Assembly (NCBI GenBank): GCA_037074615.1
Contig: CM073570.1
Location: 15,359,685-15,423,684, forward strand
DNA from: Leucaena leucocephala
Taxonomy: Eukaryota; Streptophyta; Magnoliopsida; Fabales; Fabaceae
Direction: 5' to 3'
Length of the DNA: 64,000 nucleotides
Position 1 is the first letter of the stretch. The number at the start of each line of letters is the position of its first letter. Below are positions 39,491 to 55,538 of this stretch, piece after piece. A model generated the notes under the pieces. That model did not search any database. It had not been told where the DNA came from and saw nothing but the letters and a program-made list of their open reading frames with translations. Position numbers and translations under genes: made by a program.

Positions 39491-40095
39491 ATCTTTATAC
39501 TCATTAAAGTTACTGAAAATAATTATTTGAAAACAATTATTGGAGGGCACTGGTGATTAAGAATTGGGAATTGAAATAGACCACACAAATTTGTCCCGAT
39601 GTAGGTAGGCGTAGGTCCTTTCATTCCAGGTAGGCCAATTAGCCCAATAAATGTCCCAGAAAGTGATCTGTTCTCAAGAACATGGTTTTTGTTTCTCCCT
39701 CTGGCCCGCCATTTTGAGCTCTCCCATTTCGTGTTTTTCCGCTTAAAACATAATTCGAATTCTTAAACACGTTTCATTCCCACACTTCGCCTCTTCAACA
39801 GCCTATCACGTTTCCCTCCCCTGCAATTAATTCAATCCAATTCCCCAATTCAAACATTTCTCTACCTTCCCTTCCTTCCTTCCTTTACAAATCCCTGCAA
39901 CAAATTCACCTTCTCTCTCTCCCTCTCACACCTCCCCAAAATGATGAACCTTTTGACTTGCTCTCTCACACCCCCCACACCCTCGAACTCTTCGCCTTCC
40001 CCTGCATGATCAACTCCTCTCTCTCGGCTTTCCTCTTTTCACTCACCCCATAAACACCTGATCTCACTCTGTCTTCTCACTTACAGCTGCCAGTC

Positions 40096-43000
40096 ATGGA
40101 ACTTCTCGCCCTCGGACATTTTCCCCTTTTGCTATATTCTCTACTCTGCTTCTGTCATTTCTCATTGCAGGCTTCTTTTACGGGTGATTCTGAGATTCTT
40201 CTGCGGGTTAAGACTACTCAGATCGTTGATGAGAATGGTAGCCTCAATAACTGGGACAGAGGCGTCAGTCCCTGTAACTGGATTGGCATTACCTGTGATG
40301 AACTTAATGGCTCGGTTGTCGCTATTGACCTCTCTGGTACTGGCATTTACGGTGGATTTCCGTTCGGTTTCTGTCGTATTCGGACCCTGCTAAGGCTTTC
40401 CGTTGCGCAAAATTATCTCGGTGGTGTTGTCTCTCCTCAATCACTCCTTCTCTGTTCTCACCTTCGTGTCTTGAACCTCTCTGATAACTTATTTGTCGGC
40501 GAGTTGCCACGATTCTTGTCGGAGTTCTCTCAACTGAGACGCCTTGATTTCTCGCGTAACAACTTTACGGGCGATATCCCGGCAAGTTTTGGCTGGTTTC
40601 CACATCTCAGGTTGCTCAGTTTGTCTTCGAACTTGCTCAACGGGACCATTCCCGCTTTCTTAGGCAATCTCAGTGAGTTAACTCGACTGGAACTCGCTTA
40701 TAATCCGTTCAGGCCAGGACCTTTGCCCTCCCAACTTGGAAATTTATCGAACCTCGAAATTATGTTCCTGCCCGGTTCAAATGTCGAAGGGAGTATACCG
40801 GACTCAATAGGGAAGCTGGTCTCGCTCAAGAACTTGGATTTGTCACAAAATTTGCTGTCAGGTAAAATTCCAGATAGCATTTCGGGTTTGAAAAGTGTAG
40901 AACAAATATTGCTATTTCTAAACCAACTTTCAGGTGAAATTCCTCAAGGTTTGGGAAACCTTAGCAGTTTGATTAATTTAGACCTCTCTCAAAATAATCT
41001 CACCGGGAAATTGCCGTATTCACTTGCTGCCTTGCGTCTCCATTCTCTGCAATTGAACGACAATTTCCTCGAAGGAGAAATCCCCGTGAATCTAGCTACA
41101 AATCCAAATTTACTGAGACTAAAGCTCTTTAATAACAGCTTTACTGGGAAACTACCCGAAGATCTCGGTCGATACTCCGATTTACATGAACTTGATGTAT
41201 CTACCAATGACTTGGTTGGCGAATTGCCTAAGTACGTCTGTGAAAGGAACAAGTTGCAGCATCTTGTCACATTCACGAATCGCTTTTCCGGAACTCTCCC
41301 TGAACAATATGGAGATTGTCAATCCCTCAACTATGTTAGAATCGAGTACAACCAGCTCTCTGGTGAGGTGCCTCCAGAATTCTGGAAACTTCCTGGCCTT
41401 GAAATTTTAAAGATGAATAACAACTTGTTGGAAGGTTCAGTCTCCATCTCCGGCGCTCAGAGACTCTCCTTACTTCGTATATATGATAACAGGTTTTCTG
41501 GACATCTCTCTGCAGAAATTTGTGATCTCCACGATATTAGAGAGATTGACATTAGTCGGAACCAGTTTACCGGTAAAGTTCCGTCATGTATAACTGGATT
41601 GAAGAAGTTACAGAAACTAAACATGCAGGAGAACATGTTCACCGGCGCGATTCCTCTTAACGTTAATTCCTGGACTGACTTGAACCTGTTGAACTTGTCG
41701 TATAACAGATTCTCCGGTACGATTCCGCCAGAGCTTGGTAATTTGCCAGGTTTGAGCTCTCTTGATCTTGCCATGAATGTCCTGACTGGGGGGATCCCGC
41801 CGGAGTTAGCAAAGCTCAAGCTCAGCCAGTTCAACGTGTCGGGAAACAAATTGTCTGGAAATGTACCTTCAGGGTTCAACAATGAATTCTATATGTCGGG
41901 TCTGGTCGGTAATCCGAACCTCTGCAGCGAAGTCATGAAATTCCTTCATCCTTGCTCCGAATCCAAACACTTCTCTTGGATAGCCATTATTGTGTTATCT
42001 ACCTTCGCTGTACTTCTGGGGGCTCTCCTCTTGTTCCACAAGAGCAATAAGTCATTCTTTTTAACTGACAAATCCAAGCGCTCTTCTAGGACAACAACAT
42101 TCCACATGGTGGGGTTTAACGAAGAAGATGTTGTTCCATTTCTAACCAGTGAGAATCTCATTGGCACAGGGAGTTCGGGCCAGGTCTATGGGGTGAAGCT
42201 GAAAACAGGGGAGACAGTTGCGGTGAAGAAGCTGCGGGAAGGACGTGCAGGAAAACTGAATAGTACAGGTTCGGTTTTCAAAACGGAGATTGAGACACTG
42301 GGAAGAATTCGTCATGTTGATATAGTAAAATTGCTATATAGTTGCAGAGCTGACGATTTCCAGATTCTGGTGTACGAATATTTGGAAAACGGCAGCTTGA
42401 GCGACGTTTTGCACGGTGAAAAGTGCAGTGAGTTGATGAATTGGTCGAGGCGGTTCAATATAGCAGTAGGTGCAGCTCGGGGACTGGCTTATTTACACCA
42501 CGACTGTGTCCCGCCTATAGTTCACAGAGACGTCAAGAGTAGTAACATATTGCTGGATCAAGATTTCAAACCTCGTCTTGCAGACTTTGGGTTGGCTAAG
42601 ACCTTGCAGCCAAAGGCAAACGGAGATGGTGGTAGGGATACATCCAATGTGGCTGGGTCCTATGGTTACATTGCTCCAGGTTTGTTTATTCTTCTAACCT
42701 TTAGTTTTTTAAAATATGGTTGTATGATGATTATGATGGGTAATTATGTATCACGCAGAATATGCTTACACACTAAAAGTAACTGAGAAAAGTGATGTGT
42801 ATAGCTATGGTGTAGTGCTGATGGAATTGATCACAGGCAAGAGGCCAAATGACCCATCCTTTGGTGAGAACAGGGATATAGTGAAGTGTCTCACTGAGAT
42901 TGCTTTATCAAGTTCTGCTGGAGGGAGTGGCAATTTGGAATGCCTGGTTCAGATTGTAGACCCTAGATTGAACCCCTCCACGTACGATTATGTAGAGATT

Positions 43001-43114
43001 GGGAAGGTTTTGAATGTGGCACTGCTTTGCACCTCAATGTTCCCCATTAATAGACCGTCAATGAGAAGGGTGGTCGACTTGCTCAGGGGACATAAGACTC
43101 ATCCTAAATCATGA
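40096..43114 (+). CDS. HSL2: LRR receptor-like kinase, HAESA-LIKE2 type
   Basis: Two exons, 40096-42679 and 42759-43114, joined G|AA inside APE, give 979 residues; Arabidopsis HSL2 has about 993. A signal peptide is followed by [12 protein letters not shown], the N-cap [10 protein letters not shown], about 20 LRRs and a short juxtamembrane C-cap with Cys. A membrane segment near 640-660 ([20 protein letters not shown]) comes next. The kinase has [17 protein letters not shown] (Lys about 711), HRDVKSSN (Asp about 812), DFGLAK and APE, so catalytic residues are intact. HAESA-type receptors sense IDA/IDL peptides during organ shedding and cell separation. [10 protein letters not shown] and FGENRDIVK are close to HSL2 rather than HAESA or HSL1. 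The intron is only 79 bp. Confidence 0.94.
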
Positions 43115-44640
43115 TGCTCATTGATGCCTTTGAGCATTCCGTGACTAGCAAGCAATTACTTAAGACCCTTTCTCCAATCCACAAGGATCGTTTTTGTTTT
43201 TAAAAGCAATGGCTTCAATCAATTCTTAAAAGAAGTTCAAGTCCCTCCCTTTATTTTCTTTATTTTGATCTGTTTTTGGTGAGCTGTGAACAAAGAGGAA
43301 GAGCTCCCTTGGCTAGGAAGCAGGCAAATTGGTAAGTATTTGTAAGAACAGATAGCTGGCTGGATAGTTGGTTCTGTCAATTATATTTATGGGGTACAAA
43401 ATCATCTATTGATGTATAGGACTAAGCTAGGTTTAACATTGTCATTTGCAATTGGGTAGTTATAACTTGTAAATGCTTATGGAGGAAAAGCTGCAAGAAG
43501 ATTTGGAGATCAGTTTCCTAAATGAAGCTCAGCCTGTTTAGAAATTTACATTTTATATGATTCTATCATCACAAAAGATATTGTAAATAATATATTTGGA
43601 GAGCTGGCCAAAAGAATAATAATATAATTGGATATAGAGAGGGGGGGGGAATGAACACAGGAAAAACCGTTATATCCAATTATTCTTGTGTTTTGTTCCA
43701 TGCGCAAGCGTATAAACAATTCAATTTAGGCTGTTGAAGCGGGGGAAAGAATGAGAGAATTTCCAATCTTGTGGGATGTATGGCGAAGGGACAAGAATGA
43801 GATGAGAAAATTTTATTCATTTGATTGTCATTATGATGAGTACGTTCCCAACAGAATGAGTAAGTTCCCAAAAATAATAATTATACAGTTTAAAAATATT
43901 TTTAAATATTTGATAACTTTTTACTAACTTTTGGGCCCCAACTAAAGTAATTTTCTATGAGCAAATCAAACAGTCACTAAAAGTCCAAAAAGTATTCCAG
44001 ATGAGCTCCTTATTCTTGCATGCTGAGGTTTCCAACTCCCAACTCTTGTATCTGTAAATCAAGTAAAAAAAGAAAGAAAGAGAAAGACTAATAAAAAAAC
44101 CAACAATTAAAGCTGAAAATGAACAAATAAATACTTCTTACTCCTCAGAAATTCATGAGTGATGCCTAATATTTGCTACTCCTTGTCTCAGAACAGCAAG
44201 TAAAAAATGAATAAAAATAAACAAATAAAATACTAACAATTAAAGCTGAAAAATGACCTGCAAACCTTTCCATATTGTATCTATAATACATCAAACAGTT
44301 GCCTCCAATGCAACTTTTTGCAAAAGTAGACAAGAAGAAAAACAAAATCAGACTTAACTATATCACCATAAACTAAGCATTATTCACATAAAGTTATAAG
44401 GTAGAAGTAAAATATTAACAAGTTATATCTTTTGAATATCATTATTCCCTTTTTCTATAAGATATTCAAGTGAGCGCTTAAGTCAATTTTAAGCACAAAT
44501 GAGAGGTTTCACAACTTTAAGAGTTAAAGAGCTCATAAATGAATCTAAAATTTTTCAAGATAGTCAAATGAGTCTTTATGACGATAGCAGAAATTGAACT
44601 CACGTCTTTATAATATATAAACCTATTTTTTACTATATGT
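43115..44640. other. Intergenic, 3' flank of the HSL2-type gene
   Basis: The start is probably the 3' untranslated region. The rest is AT-rich with no recognised gene. A SINE-like fragment lies at the right end. Confidence 0.45.
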
Positions 44641-44690
44641 GCCAACTCTGATTAAAACTTATTTGATATGCTTCCCCAAGTTTTCACCAA
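44560..44690 (-). repeat. tRNA-derived SINE fragment, copy 2
   Basis: On the minus strand, AGAGTTGGCACATATAGTAA is followed by GTGAGTTCAATTTCTGC, giving A-box and B-box-like elements about 40 bp apart. Similar to 39080-39235. Confidence 0.4.
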
Positions 44691-44699
44691 TTGCATCAG

Positions 44700-45792
44700 T
44701 GTGCATTTTACACAAGGTAAATTGCACCCACTTTAATTCATATTGAAGATCAATATAAAGAAATTGATTAATCTTCATAGGATCTCCCCATTACTTGTTT
44801 TATTTCTCCATCATTTTAGTTGCCATGCAAGAATCATCACTTTTTCTCCACTCATCCAAAAACCGATACAGCTTATAAATCTCACCAAAAAAAAAAGTAT
44901 TGGATGTGACAGCTTATAAATCTGCAAAGTAAGATCATAAAAATGAACCAACATCATAATCATTCTCCTAACAACAATCCAATCTTCAGATTTAGTCACA
45001 CCCTCTCCTTCTTCAAGATCAGTTCGAAAATAAGGATCTTTATGCTCATGCCTTTTAAAGGCTGCCTCAAATTTTTTTAGCAGTCTCCAACATCAAATAA
45101 TGTAGAGTTCCATCTAGTGGAGACATCCAAACATAACATTTGTTTACTTCGAATCTTTTCACCCTCCAACTCTCTTTAAATTTTCTCATCCTAAGGGGGA
45201 TTGCCTAATAAAGCGAATAGCTTCTCTAACTTTTCTCACTGACCTTCCAATTTCTTTCAACCCATCATTAACAATTAATTTAATTATCATCAACATTAAA
45301 ATTCAAATGAGTTTGTACTTGATCTTCTGGAGGAGGCTTCAATTTACAAGTAATCAAATGGTTGTTAAGTGCAATGGTTCCATTGCTTTTTGGATCACAT
45401 GCCAAATCATTTTCACAATATTTACCATTACCTCTAATTTCGTCCACATCAATCACAAATCTAGTGAAATTTTCCCAAACTTTGGACCTTCGCTTCATCA
45501 CTTTTCTTTTTCCAGCCACTGGAGGGTGATTGGTCTGGGTAGCACCACCCCCATCATCTCCATCTATTTGCGCATCACCAGTCCCAGCTATTTTGGTTTC
45601 AATTCGGTTTTGCTCACCCCTAACTTTCACCGTTTCTTCTTTGTTGGTCATCACCCACTTCCCTTGTTTGCAGTTGGCCTTGCTTCTTCTTTTTCTTAAC
45701 TTGAACAGCCAAGTGACTGACATCTCATATTTCCAATTATGGAAGACGTTTATTTGAGGTACTCCGGAAATATCAAAAGCTACGGACGACAC
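44700..45792 (-). pseudogene. hAT (RICESLEEPER/DAYSLEEPER-like) transposase remnant
   Basis: The open frame at 45280-45792 carries a BED zinc finger: KRRSKVWENFTRF, then C and D near GKYCENDLACDP, then the H and C of NNHLITC. Downstream, in broken frames, come GRSVRKVREAIRFIRQSP, a degraded CLDVPTRWNSTYLMLE-type block (WMSPLDGTLHYLMLETAKK), TKSEDWIVVRRM..FYDLTL and EWRKSDDS...INQF, in the order of hAT transposases. Several stops and frameshifts are present. The several-hundred-residue RNase H core expected between BED and the GRSVRKVR block is absent, so this is an internally deleted relic. It is distinct from the two hAT MITEs. Confidence 0.75.
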
Positions 45793-49918
<4,126 letters not shown>

Positions 49919-51174
49919 TTTTGCTCTACTGACAACCGTCTCCTTTTTTATATTCTATTATCTTTCTGCGGTGCTTACTCGCACTTTCGTTGGCTTCTCT
50001 CTCCAGTACGTAGTACCTTGTATGTTTGTTCCATTAGCGTGGAGCACACGCCAAAGTTAATGATATTAGTGTACTGTGTCTTTCACGCAAGTTATACGAG
50101 CTCTATATGATGGGCTGGGAAATGGAATTGAAGGTTTTATCCATAGTGCGTTGAATCTATATTTCACTAACCATAATATGTGGGTGAGAACTAATGAAAG
50201 TATTATTTTTAGCAAGTATTATTTTATTATAGTTTTAATTATAATATTTAAAAAGATATTTTAATTTTTAGGTATTTAAATTTATATCTAAAGATAGCTC
50301 GTCTTACCTGATATTAATATCGTTTAAGAAGAAAAAGACTATGCCCTGCTATTAGATCAATTTTTATATAAAAAAATTGTATTTATATCTGATAGTACTT
50401 CGGATAAAATTATCTTTAATACAAATATATTTTTGCTTTGAAAAAAAATTTGCAGATTGAAGAAAATTTAAAATATAATTAGATCTCTAGGAGTGAAGTT
50501 TATTGTGTCCCAAACTGAAAGTGAAGTTTATTTGGTCCATAGAAGTAAAGAAGATTTTAAAATATTTCTATAATCTTTAATATAAAATTTAATTAAAAAA
50601 TTAATATTAATTATAAATATAAAATTTATTTTAAATATTTATTATTTTTTTTAAAATTATTTCTATTGATATTCCCTCAATAATAATTAAATAAAATATA
50701 ATGTGATTAATTTAAAGAAGATAATTGGAATATTTAAAAAAATATTATATTAATTAATTTTTTTAATTTAGTTAAATTAATTAAATAGATCCTATATTAA
50801 ATATTAGAAGAGTAAAATATGAGCTAAACTTTATAATGTTAAAAGTGAATGGAGTAGAGAGGGAACTATCAAATAAGAATCTACTTAATACTAGTGGAAA
50901 AGGAAACGTAAATGATATTTCCACAACTTCGAAGAACATAAAATGATTTATACATATAACTCTATTGCTGCAGCAAATAACAATAAGGCAAACAAATCTA
51001 TCTAGCATATTGGCCACGTAAAGAACAATACATATCTCAACAATATAAAAGACCATAAGACGAAAGCCCCATGCAGTCGATTTATTTGAAATATAACTCC
51101 GTGGTAGTAACATCACTGTGATTGCTTCCAGTGTTGGTCTCTGGCAACCTTCCCAAATTAACATTCTGAAAAAT
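49919..51174. other. Intergenic between convergent genes
   Basis: Tail-to-tail spacing between alpha-tubulin and the acidic membrane protein. The first 200-300 bases are likely tubulin 3' untranslated sequence. Then come a family B copy and an AT-rich MITE-like block (about 50540-50815, ends AGAAG/GAAGAG). Confidence 0.5.
50185..50400 (+). repeat. Dispersed repeat family B, copy 5
   Basis: GGTATTTAAATTTATATCTA, AGATAGCTCGTCTTACCTGA and TATTAATATCGTTTAAGAAG match the 34.3-kb copy in order, with more AT drift. Confidence 0.45.
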
Positions 51175-52893
51175 TCAAGATTCAGATTTGACTTGATCCT
51201 GCAAGTTGGAATCAGTAGATTCTTCTTTCTGATTTCCTGAAACAGATGATTCTTTTTGAGCTCCTTCAGTTTTACTTGTCTCGCTTTGAACATTGTTCTG
51301 GTTCTCATTTGGCACTGCTTCAGCATTATTCGTGGAAGATGCATCTTTCTCCTCAGAAACTGAGGAATCAGAAGAAACACCTGGCACGTCTTTATTTTCA
51401 TTTCTGTTTTCATTAGCATTTCCACTACCATTTGAATTATTCTGGCTGGCATCGTTCCCATTTTCTGAGTTTGAGGATTCTTCTTTGTTTTGTTCTGATG
51501 GAGTGTCAGATGAATGGACTTGTCCTTGGTTGGAATCTCCGCCATTATTAGCACTTCCATCACTGTCTGTTTTGCTCTCAGCAGAGTTTACATTGTCATT
51601 TTGCCCAGAAGGAGTACTATTTTCTGAGTTCGAGGAATCATCTCGCTTCTGTTCGGACGAAGCATCCGAGGAAGTTTGTTGTACCTCCTGGCTAGCATCT
51701 TTGTTGTCACTTGTGCCGGATGATACAACATTATCTTGTGCCCCCTTGTCCGAATTGCTGTCAAGGTTTTGCTTGTCAGCAGAATCAGTAGTTGGGTCCT
51801 TGGACTCTCCATTATTTGCATTGCTGACATTGTTTTCTGAGGAAGACGTTGAAGTGGAATCAGCTTGCTCCCCATCCTTCTTTTGTCCATCACCCTCCTT
51901 CAATGCTTGATTCTCATTGCTGTTTCCTTCATTAGTTGTTGAATCAGTCTTCTCAGTGTTTTCTGATTCTGTTTTATTTGAGACTTCTTCAGCACCATTG
52001 GTATTAGACTCATCCTTAAACTCATTATTTTCCTTGTTCTCAGATTGCTCTGTCTTGTTCTGACTTTCATCTGAGGTATCTTGTGTTTTATGTTCCACAG
52101 CACTGGAGGCATTATCTCCAGCATAATGCTTCTCTCTAGCCTCCTCACTATTCCTTTCTCCATCCTTGACTTGATCTTCAGATGAAGTCACTTCCTGAAT
52201 CTTCTCACCCTCTTCTTTCTCCTTGTTATCATTACCTTGCTCTTTACCATCTTCCACTTGTTCCTTCACTTCAGTGCTGTTTCCTTCATTTTCCTTATTT
52301 TCTGTCTCTTTTGCCTCTCCATTCTCTTGCTGACTTTCATTCTCTCTAGTCTCCTCTGTCTCTTTGTTCTCCACTTCATCTTTGTTCTCTTCATTCTTCG
52401 TTTCTTCATTATCATTCCCCTGGCTATGGTTATCGTTTACACCATTCTCGTCACCAAATTTCTTTTGATGCGCCTCACCTTCCTCCTCCACCCCAGCATT
52501 TTCGGAATGCTCTTCAGTCACTTTCTCTTGATCTTCTGACTCCTCTTTACGCTCAGAATACCCTTCTGTGTTTTGGGTTGAAATCTCTTGATCCACGCCA
52601 TTAGTATCATCCATCTTGTTTTGCTCTTCATGCTTACTTTCTTCATCTTCCTCCTCCCTGTGCATTGCATCTGCGATCGAGGTTTCCTCGGTTCGAGGCT
52701 GGAGATCCTTCCTCCCCAACTTCACAGCTTCACTGCTGGTTCGTGTGCTTTCACCAAATGATGCTTTCTTCTCATAAGATTGCTTGATTTGGTAACCCAG
52801 CCAGACACAAAGGCCAAGCACAACACAAAATTGTAGTGCATGCTTCACCTTGAAGCCTTTGGATCTCTGGTTCCTCTGAGTTGACTTGAACAT
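51175..52893 (-). CDS. Acidic Ser/Glu/Asn-rich single-pass membrane protein
   Basis: An uninterrupted 572-residue frame whose ATG lies at 52893. It opens with a basic stretch (RNQRSKGFKVKHALQ) and one hydrophobic segment (FCVVLGLCVWLGYQI, about residues 22-36), then a KKASFGE turn. The rest, more than 500 residues, is almost wholly Glu, Asp, Ser, Asn, Gln, Lys and Thr, with no Cys or fold. The basic side before the anchor suggests a type II orientation, tail towards the lumen or outside. Plants have an uncharacterised family with this MFK-RSKGFKVKH start; the function is unknown. The tail varies, so similarity to dentin or titin-like proteins would be compositional only. A 5' untranslated intron is likely (donor GGTATG near 53474, acceptor near 52974, minus strand). 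Downstream it converges with alpha-tubulin; upstream it faces NFS1. Confidence 0.8.
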   Translation of the reverse strand: MFKSTQRNQRSKGFKVKHALQFCVVLGLCVWLGYQIKQSYEKKASFGESTRTSSEAVKLGRKDLQPRTEETSIADAMHREEEDEESKHEEQNKMDDTNGVDQEISTQNTEGYSERKEESEDQEKVTEEHSENAGVEEEGEAHQKKFGDENGVNDNHSQGNDNEETKNEENKDEVENKETEETRENESQQENGEAKETENKENEGNSTEVKEQVEDGKEQGNDNKEKEEGEKIQEVTSSEDQVKDGERNSEEAREKHYAGDNASSAVEHKTQDTSDESQNKTEQSENKENNEFKDESNTNGAEEVSNKTESENTEKTDSTTNEGNSNENQALKEGDGQKKDGEQADSTSTSSSENNVSNANNGESKDPTTDSADKQNLDSNSDKGAQDNVVSSGTSDNKDASQEVQQTSSDASSEQKRDDSSNSENSTPSGQNDNVNSAESKTDSDGSANNGGDSNQGQVHSSDTPSEQNKEESSNSENGNDASQNNSNGSGNANENRNENKDVPGVSSDSSVSEEKDASSTNNAEAVPNENQNNVQSETSKTEGAQKESSVSGNQKEESTDSNLQDQVKSES

Positions 52894-54173
52894 GACGATA
52901 GAAATTCCTCTCTCTCAAAACTTCACCTTTTCCCCCCAAATACCTGCCCATATTGAGCAATCTCTATAACGGACTATAAATTAACAAAAACAGCCACTCA
53001 ATATAAATCAGGTCAGAAAAAAGACACGCTGCGCTATATCCTCAAGCAAATGGAAATTCTAGATTGATATACAATTCTCGAGAGTTTAAACAATTTACAG
53101 ATTACAGTTGATATAAGGAAATATTTGTACATCTGAGAACTACTGAAGCCAGGATTTTTGCTCATCGCAGGAATTCAAAATCAGTAAAAAGTATTGATCC
53201 CTTCGCGGACCAATTACACAGGCAAAGTTAACTACATATCGTAGTGTAGTTTTAGATGATCAAATCTTATGCACAATATTAGAAAAACGAGCATACTGGT
53301 GCTCTGCAAGTTTAGGTTTAAGCATGAATGAGCGGTTAAAACTCATAGCTACTCACAGATCCACACAGATCTTGACAATTATTCTAAACAATAATGTATC
53401 TGAATTCCAACATCACGAAACAGAAAAAACTTCCTGACAACAACCATGGAAGTGATAAAGCACAGAAATAACATACCCGGAAGAAGCAGACTGCTGATTT
53501 CGAAATGAGCAATATACAAAAAGAAACGGTCCCTTTCTTTTGTTCGAAATGGAGGGAGAAGCCGAGAAGGAACAATTCGACGTTGCGCAGATCAAGATGT
53601 GATCTTTCGCCAAAATTCGAAGTCTTATAGATCTGACATGGATTGGAACGTGCCGGTAAGCTTTACATACGGACGGAATATTTTTACTACTGAGTGTGGG
53701 CTAAGTAGACTGATTTGAAAGCCTAACTTTTTTTAAAAAAAATTGGTTTAATTAATTGCTATTATTATCAGTCAATCACTCAATTGTAGATAAACGACGT
53801 CGATCTGAAACAATAAGGAGCACCGTCATACATCAATGGATAGGAGTTGAACACGTGGCATCTAAGATCCCCAAATCATTAGGGTTGTCGGTTACACTAA
53901 TACGCTACACAATGAAGCACCCTGGAAAAGCCTGGAGTTATCATCGTCGTCTCACGAAGAAAGGATTCGTCTTTCTAATCGTATGATAGGGCTGAGGACC
54001 GGATACATATTCCACGCGAAGGAAGGTTGGTGGGTTTACTCTATCCCTATTTTCGAATTACAGTGATTTGTGCACTGAGATTGAGAAATTGACAGTCTTC
54101 TATTGTTTCTTCACCAAACAGCAACACCTAAACTGGTAAGCTACCGAATTTTTCTCCCTCAGAAACCGACCCA
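52894..54173. promoter_or_regulatory. Shared upstream region of the acidic protein gene and NFS1
   Basis: The two starts face apart, 1280 bp between ATGs. About half of it is probably leader and leader intron of the acidic protein gene, leaving a short space near 53640-54100 for two divergent promoters. No clear TATA box was found for either gene, which suits housekeeping promoters. Confidence 0.4.
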
Positions 54174-55538
54174 ATGACCTCGAAGCTGATTGCTTCCAGT
54201 CTCCGCCAACAACTCGCTAAATCCACCCATAAATTCTGCCGTCAACTGTTGTCCACAGCGGCAGCTGCGGCGGAGCCTAAGCACCATGAGGATCCAACGG
54301 GAATCACGATGAAAGGTGTGAAAATTTCTGGAAGGCCTCTTTATCTGGATGTGCAAGCAACTTCTCCAGTAGACCCGCGAGTGCTCGATGCGATGCTTCC
54401 GTACTACATATCTCGCTTCGGTAATCCTCACTCTCGTACACATATGTATGGCTGGGAATCCGATTTGGCGGTCGAAAACGCTCGCACCCAAGTAGCATCT
54501 CTGGTTGGCGCCTCCCCGAAAGAAATTGTCTTCACTTCCGGCGCGACGGAGTCCAATAACATTTCCATAAAGGGGGTCATGCATTTCTATAAGGACAAGA
54601 AAAAACACGTTATAACGACGCAAACGGAGCACAAGTGTGTGCTTGATTCGTGCCGCCATCTTCAGCAGGAGGGCTTCGATGTCACGTACCTTCCAGTTGG
54701 TTCCGATGGGATCATTGACCTGGAGAAGCTTAGGTCTGCTATTAGGCCCGATACAGGTCTTGTATCTGTCATGGCGGTTAATAACGAGATTGGGGTGGTT
54801 CAGCCGGTTGAGGAAATTGGGAAAATTTGCAAGGAGTTTAATGTTCCCTTTCATACTGACGCTGCGCAAGCTTTGGGAAAGATTCCGGTTGATGTAGAGA
54901 AATGGAACGTAAGTTCGATGTCATTGAGTGGGCATAAAGTTTATGGGCCAAAGGGTGTTGGAGCATTGTATCTTAGGCGGAGACCAAGGATTCGAGTTGA
55001 GCCCCAAATGAATGGCGGTGGACAAGAGAGAGGAATTCGAAGTGGGACGGTGCCTACACCTTTGGTTGTCGGGATGGGCGCGGCATGTGAACTGGCAATG
55101 AAGGAAATGGAGTATGATGATAAGAGAATTTCTGCTATGCAAGAACGACTATTGAATGGGATTAGAGAAAAATTGGATGGAGTGGTGGTGAATGGGAGCA
55201 TGGACAGGCGTTATGCTGGAAATTTGAATTTGTCATTTGCATATGTTGAAGGGGAGAGTTTGCTGATGGGGCTGAAGGAGGTGGCCGTCTCTAGTGGCAG
55301 TGCTTGCACTAGTGCGAGTTTGGAGCCTTCATATGTGTTGAGGGCACTAGGAGTAGAGGAAGACATGGCTCATACTTCTATTAGGTTTGGTATTGGCAGG
55401 TTCACGACAGAGGCAGAGATTGACAGGGCAATCGAGCTCACGGTTCATCAAGTGCAGAAGTTGAGAGAAATGAGCCCACTTTATGAAATGGTGAAGGAAG
55501 GGATCAACCTCAAGGAGATTCAATGGGCGCAACACTGA
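54174..55538 (+). CDS. NFS1: Mitochondrial cysteine desulfurase NFS1
   Basis: An intronless frame of 454 residues; Arabidopsis NFS1 has 453 and also no intron. The first about 33 residues are rich in Arg, Ser, Ala and Lys with few acids, as in a mitochondrial presequence. The class V aminotransferase fold follows: [25 protein letters not shown] (His about 153), [25 protein letters not shown] with the pyridoxal-phosphate Lys at about 255, and [14 protein letters not shown] with the sulfur-carrying Cys at about 378. The end [12 protein letters not shown] is conserved. The enzyme removes sulfur from cysteine to give alanine and a persulfide on the Cys for iron-sulfur cluster assembly with ISU1 and frataxin. 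All catalytic residues are present. Confidence 0.97.
   Translation: MTSKLIASSLRQQLAKSTHKFCRQLLSTAAAAAEPKHHEDPTGITMKGVKISGRPLYLDVQATSPVDPRVLDAMLPYYISRFGNPHSRTHMYGWESDLAVENARTQVASLVGASPKEIVFTSGATESNNISIKGVMHFYKDKKKHVITTQTEHKCVLDSCRHLQQEGFDVTYLPVGSDGIIDLEKLRSAIRPDTGLVSVMAVNNEIGVVQPVEEIGKICKEFNVPFHTDAAQALGKIPVDVEKWNVSSMSLSGHKVYGPKGVGALYLRRRPRIRVEPQMNGGGQERGIRSGTVPTPLVVGMGAACELAMKEMEYDDKRISAMQERLLNGIREKLDGVVVNGSMDRRYAGNLNLSFAYVEGESLLMGLKEVAVSSGSACTSASLEPSYVLRALGVEEDMAHTSIRFGIGRFTTEAEIDRAIELTVHQVQKLREMSPLYEMVKEGINLKEIQWAQH

Larger units (their letters stand above)
38886..40095. other. Upstream region of the HSL2-type kinase
   Basis: AT-rich to about 39540, with a SINE-like piece and a family B copy. 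After that comes a pyrimidine-rich leader-like stretch (39700-40090) of the sort common in plant 5' untranslated regions. No gene seen. Confidence 0.5.

Noticed and set aside
51293..51910. 205-residue plus-strand frame
   Set aside because: Antisense shadow of the low-complexity acidic protein.
53756..53986. 76-residue frame upstream of NFS1
   Set aside because: Falls in the presumed promoter or leader and shows no family resemblance.
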